A DNA stretch of 64,000 nucleotides from Nautilus pompilius (Eukaryota; Mollusca; Cephalopoda; Nautilida; Nautilidae): the NCBI GenBank assembly GCA_018389105.1, contig JACATO010000982.1:340001-404000 (forward strand), in the 5' to 3' direction. Position numbers and translations under genes: made by a program. Below the pieces are notes generated by a model. It was not told where the DNA came from. It was given only the letters and a program-made list of their open reading frames with translations, and ran no database searches. Positions 60,225 through 64,000 of the stretch are shown one piece after another (positions within the stretch are counted from its first letter, which is position 1; each line of letters begins with the position of its first letter).

Positions 60225-60257
60225 GCGACACCTCCCACGAACTCCGACAGGTGTCGC
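60225..60257. promoter_or_regulatory. Perfect 9-base inverted repeat in GC-rich block
   Basis: GCGACACCT and AGGTGTCGC around a 15-base loop, in a GC-rich island about 0.7 kb upstream of the MFSD5 start. Could be a paired protein-binding site or a hairpin. Confidence 0.5.
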
Positions 60258-60699
60258 TTTTGCGTGGACCTCCCCCGACGGTGGGCATTTTGAACACCTG
60301 TCGTGGTGCGTTGTTTTTAAGGCGTCCGATGTATGTATAAACCCAAAGAAAGGTGTATGGAAAGATAGCTACTGGTGATATGGGTATGGGAGCATTAGAT
60401 AAGCCTTAAACGTCTACTACACTCCTCTGCAAATACTGTTATGTTAGGTTAGGGGCTTCAAAATCGATCCAAACGTTTCTCTCTCCCTCCCCCCTCCTTA
60501 AAATTATATATATATATATATATACGTCTTCCAAACATTTATACGGGCGTTTAATTCTACAATAATGGCCAAACCTCACAGGGAGAGAGGGGCTTTTATT
60601 CGTGGGATCGGTAGGTCTGTGGAGGGAGCAGTCATTGTGCCTCTCTTCTTGAAAAATGTACTCCGACCTACCCTTGTGCTGACTTCGCCAGTCGGCCAT

Positions 60700-60957
60700 T
60701 TAAAAACGGAATTTTAATGTGTTTACCCCCCAACAACCGGCATTTTTTTGTGGGGGGGGGGAGGGGGACTCAGTTTTAGAAGAAAGTAAAGATCGAAAAA
60801 TGAGGTAACAGGTGAACGGACGACCTGACGTCACGTGGTCGTCTGTCTGTGTTTTTTCCTCCTGCTGCGCGATCGAGTGACAGCGGTGTGACCATTACTT
60901 GTGCTCTCCCTCTCTCCTCCTCCTCCTCGACCAGGTGGGCAAGTACGCGGTGTCGCC
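60700..60957 (+). promoter_or_regulatory. Promoter of the MFSD5-like gene, CRE overlapping E-box
   Basis: A GC-rich stretch immediately upstream of the start codon contains TGACGTCA (60826-60833), a full cAMP-response-type element, overlapping CACGTG (60832-60837). A G-rich run (60752-60765) and a pyrimidine tract precede the ATG. Confidence 0.6.
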
Positions 60958-61105
60958 ATGGGTATCTTCATGCCGGTCTTCTGGGTTCTTTCGGTGCTGT
61001 GCGCGGTTCTGTACCTGTACACCCGCACCGCGCTGGCACCCGTCAGCGATCTGAATTTCAAGTCGTTCCAGCGGTCCTACCTGGTGGTTTACCTGATGGC
61101 CATGG
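60958..61105 (+). CDS. MFSD5: MFSD5-like molybdate-anion transporter, first coding exon
   Basis: ATG at 60958 (context GTCGCCATGG) codes 49 residues and one base, then ATGG|GTGAGT. Residues about 4-22 (FMPVFWVLSVLCAVLYLYT) form a transmembrane helix. Residues 33-49 (FKSFQRSYLVVYLMAMG) match the F-x-x-FQ-x-x-Y-L-x-V-Y-x-L-A-M segment of MFSD5 proteins, which runs into a conserved DWLQGP motif that the next exon should supply. MFSD5 is a major facilitator family protein reported to move molybdate in eukaryotes. Later exons are not seen in the remaining 2.9 kb, so the gene is partial here. Identity rests on one short exon. Confidence 0.75.
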
Positions 61106-62380
61106 GTGAGTAACCGCGAGCTGATGCTCTCTTCCATCCACTGCTGACGGCAGGTGTGATTTCCTTTTTCTGTCGGTCCCCGGGGGGGGGGGAGGATGCA
61201 GAATTTTGACGGGGACGCTGCTGCTGCTGTTCGTTTGTCTGTGGTTTGAGTTTCGAACGCTGGCTTTAAAAATGATATATAATGAACAGTTTTTGTATTT
61301 TAATAATAATAATATAATAATAATAATAATAATAATAATACAGGGTTTTGTTTAGTTAATATTGTACCTGGTGAATTACAGTGCTAGTTATAGTTCTGTG
61401 ATCATCGCTGTTAATTCAAACGTTTCGCTCGGAGGAATAAATGGATGAATAAAGATGATAGTAAAACTATAACTAGCACTGGTGGAAATCGGTTTAATTA
61501 GTGTAATAAATATCTGAAGCAGTTTACTGTTTCATGATCTACTTTGAATGAAATACCAAAGCATTCCCCCCCCCCCTGCTGCGACCATGTGTCTGTCCCT
61601 AAGTATGTGTCGTTATGAAGGTGAGTGAGGAAATCCAGGTAAGATTTAAACACAGCTAAAATGCAATTCCAGGTAAACCTTAGAAGTCAGAGAAATGGTG
61701 ATATCGGCATGAGTGGAGGGTTGGGGGGGGGGCTAAATAAGTGTTAAACTTCCCACTTCTTTTAAGATACTGCATTTTGATGATGATGTATCAGGCCAGG
61801 AGTTTCTAAATTTTTATTTGATGGAATGGTAATCATAATAATGAACGTTTAGTTTGCAGTAGACTGCGAGAATGGTTGGAGATTGATCTGAGGGCGGTGA
61901 GAATTTGTTTCAGGTACAGATTCGGTCAAATAAGTTACGTTAATACGCGATAACGCCCGCACAAAAGGACTAAAATTAGAATGCCTGGAAATATGATAGA
62001 ACAACAGCAACCTGGGATGCAATTGCCATGGTGTTTGCTTATGCTGTGATATTTATACCACTAATCTTTTTGATGGGAAATCCATTGGCTGCAGAACACT
62101 AGTTTTTTGTTGTTAATGGTTAACTGGATGCTCATTATGCATAACAGGTTTTTACCTGGCAACATTTCATGTTTCTTGGTCTTTGTTCAAGGTTGACTGG
62201 TTTGGGAGGCAGACTGTACTAATCAGTATAATAAACATTCCCTCCATTTTGGAAATAATTATGGAAAAAAACACACATGGAATATGCTCAGTTAATGAGA
62301 GATGTGAATGATGAGATGTATATAATACACAAAGTGGATTATTACAGAAAATGTACAAAAGCTGTTCCTGTGAAAACAGG
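61106..62380. other. First intron of MFSD5-like gene
   Basis: Contains G runs (61181-61191, 61722-61732), a C run (61566-61575) and an interrupted (AAT)n microsatellite at about 61302-61340. No exon recognised. Confidence 0.5.
61302..61340. repeat. (AAT)n microsatellite
   Basis: About twelve AAT units with one imperfect unit. Confidence 0.9.
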
Positions 62381-62922
62381 CTGGTGTCAGATGCTGCAAT
62401 GCCTACATGAATGTTGGTGGTGGACATTTTGAATGCCTATTCTAGTGGATCATCTTTGATGTTTGTTGTATAAAGCAAAACATTCTGTACCATAATATGT
62501 CCATGCTTGCTTGACTGTAGAAAAAGTATACATCCTTAGGACACCATGTGTAGCCTGATGAGGACAGTTCTTTCCAAGATGGCATTGCTCCCATCCACTG
62601 TACTCACATTGTGCATTTATGGTTTGAGGAGCATGACAGAGATTTCAGGCATCTCTCGTGGCCAGCAAAAATCCCCAGACCTCAATACAGTTGAGCATCT
62701 GGGAGATGAACTTGAAATACTTGTTCACCATTACAGTCCTCTGCCCACTCTGCTCCATACAATGCAGCTAATAATAGTAGCTGAATGGGGAAATATTCTT
62801 CAGGGCCCCTTGCAGCACCTTGTGGATTCTCTGCAATGTCATGTTATGGTTGTTATGCGGGCAAAAGGTGGCTCAGCTCATTAGGTGTGGGTTCTAATGA
62901 AGTGATCGACCAGTGTGTGTGT
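62380..62922 (+). mobile_element. Truncated Tc1-like copy, same family as 42.2 kb
   Basis: Keeps the 3' half of the transposase (QKSPDLNTVEHLGDELE, then WGNILQGPLQHLVDSL and MRAKGGSAH) and a right end GGTTCTAATGAAGTGATCGACCAG followed by TG repeats, matching the 42.2 kb copy. The left end was not found, so it is 5'-truncated or too decayed. Confidence 0.7.
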
Positions 62923-64000
62923 GTGTGTGTAGAGTTGAATAGCTGGTGAAGTTGGTGTTCTCAATAATCGCAGCTGAGATTTAACATTTGACAAGCTTCA
63001 GAGTGTGATGATCAGGATATAGCAATCCAGTTGACATTGCTAACTAGCAGACATCAAGCAAAGGTCATTAAAGCAGAATGATGCAAGCTGAAGAAAATGG
63101 TGATAATTTATTTGCCTAGAAAAATTTCCCTTTACAAAAGAAAGAGATATATCCTTCCCTTTTTTAAAAACCTTATTTGAGGTGGAGGTGGTGGACTTAC
63201 AATCTTGGCTGCCACTTTCAGAATAATTTTTCTGATAGCATTTCAGCCTTATCAGCTCTAATTCAGTTTTTTCTTTAGCAAACATTTAAGTTTTTAGGCA
63301 TCTTATGAATTTGGCATTTTAGTTTCAAACCTGCAGACTAATTCGGGCATACTTGTTTGAGGCTCATAGCATCATCTGTCTGATACGTATGAACTTTGCA
63401 TACCATTTTTTCTTAAATCAACTAACAATGACATTTTTTAGCTTTTATTTTCAGGAATAAAATTAATAAATAAACATGGCCAAACCTGTCAATTATTGTT
63501 TCACAAAGAGTTGCTTTCATCTTTACAGCAGTTTAATAAATTTTAATTTTATCATATTTATTTTAGTTTAGTTGACCTTGAAACAACAAACCCAAGAATG
63601 CCATTTCTTTTTTTAATTTTTTTTTTTTTTAAGGTATTAATATTTGTCATTTTGGACTGGGTGACATTGACAGTAATTATTCCACAGGAAATTTACTGCC
63701 AAAAAGTGACCTTTGTTGTATATGCTGTGTATTTTTATAGATTTGTTTTTAGCCTTAGGTTGTATGTTCCTTGTGTGAAATCTTTAAGAGCTTTGAAAAA
63801 AAAAAAAAATATATATATATATACATACATACATACATATATAGATGTACTAAATATATTCAGTGTAGCTGATTTAAAAAGGATTGCTGATTTGTGATTT
63901 TCAGCCATAACAAAAGCAGTGCAATTTTTGTTTGCACTGATGTAAATGTTTTGTTTGACTAGAGTGATTTTTTAAAATTTTGTCAGTGTAAAAGCATTTT
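62923..64000. other. MFSD5 intron continuing to the window edge
   Basis: AT-rich sequence with a (TA)/(CATA) run at 63808-63845. No exon matching a major facilitator protein was recognised. Confidence 0.4.

Overview
The window is animal nuclear DNA from an unidentified metazoan. It is AT-rich, with long introns, many microsatellites and a very high density of decayed cut-and-paste DNA transposons (Tc1, mariner, Tigger/pogo, hAT, MULE and non-autonomous relatives) plus a tRNA-derived SINE family. Almost every open reading frame over 60 codons is either random, an exon of a split gene, or a transposase fragment. The species cannot be fixed from sequence alone. A marine invertebrate, perhaps a mollusc, is my guess; the best-preserved Tc1 and hAT types also occur in vertebrates, so they do not decide it.

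Three host loci can be supported. (1) A minus-strand gene, 31.4 kb down to 4.2 kb, has a non-coding first exon in a CpG-rich promoter and three coding exons that join in phase into a protein of about 377 residues with two PDZ domains; I could not match it to a named family. (2) A plus-strand gene, 33.9-57.0 kb, has eight exons joining in phase into about 354 residues and is recognisable as POLR1G (RPA34.5/PAF49/CD3EAP), a subunit of RNA polymerase I. One of its introns appears to be GC-AG. (3) At 60.96 kb is the first coding exon of an MFSD5-like major facilitator protein, behind a GC-rich promoter with an overlapping CRE and E-box; the rest of the gene is outside or not detected. Loci 1 and 2 are head-to-head, about 2.5 kb apart, in the most GC-rich stretch.

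Layout: 0-4 kb AT-rich DNA with a deleted Tigger element; 4-31 kb PDZ gene with Tc1 (carrying a nested hAT MITE), a TIR element with an unfamiliar protein, a MULE relic, a DUF4817-type mini-element, a hAT relic, a possible Tigger fragment, a SINE and a 0.7 kb GA-rich array; 31-34 kb promoters, a GGAAC repeat and a MITE; 34-57 kb POLR1G, with hAT, MITE, SINE, Tc1 and mariner copies in its introns; 57-64 kb intergenic DNA and the MFSD5 5' end.

The best candidate for something undescribed is the 2.3 kb element at 11511-13822: long imperfect terminal inverted repeats, TA flanks and a broken coding region that resembles no transposase I recognise. The orphan tandem-PDZ protein and several small palindromic or duplicated non-coding units are secondary candidates.
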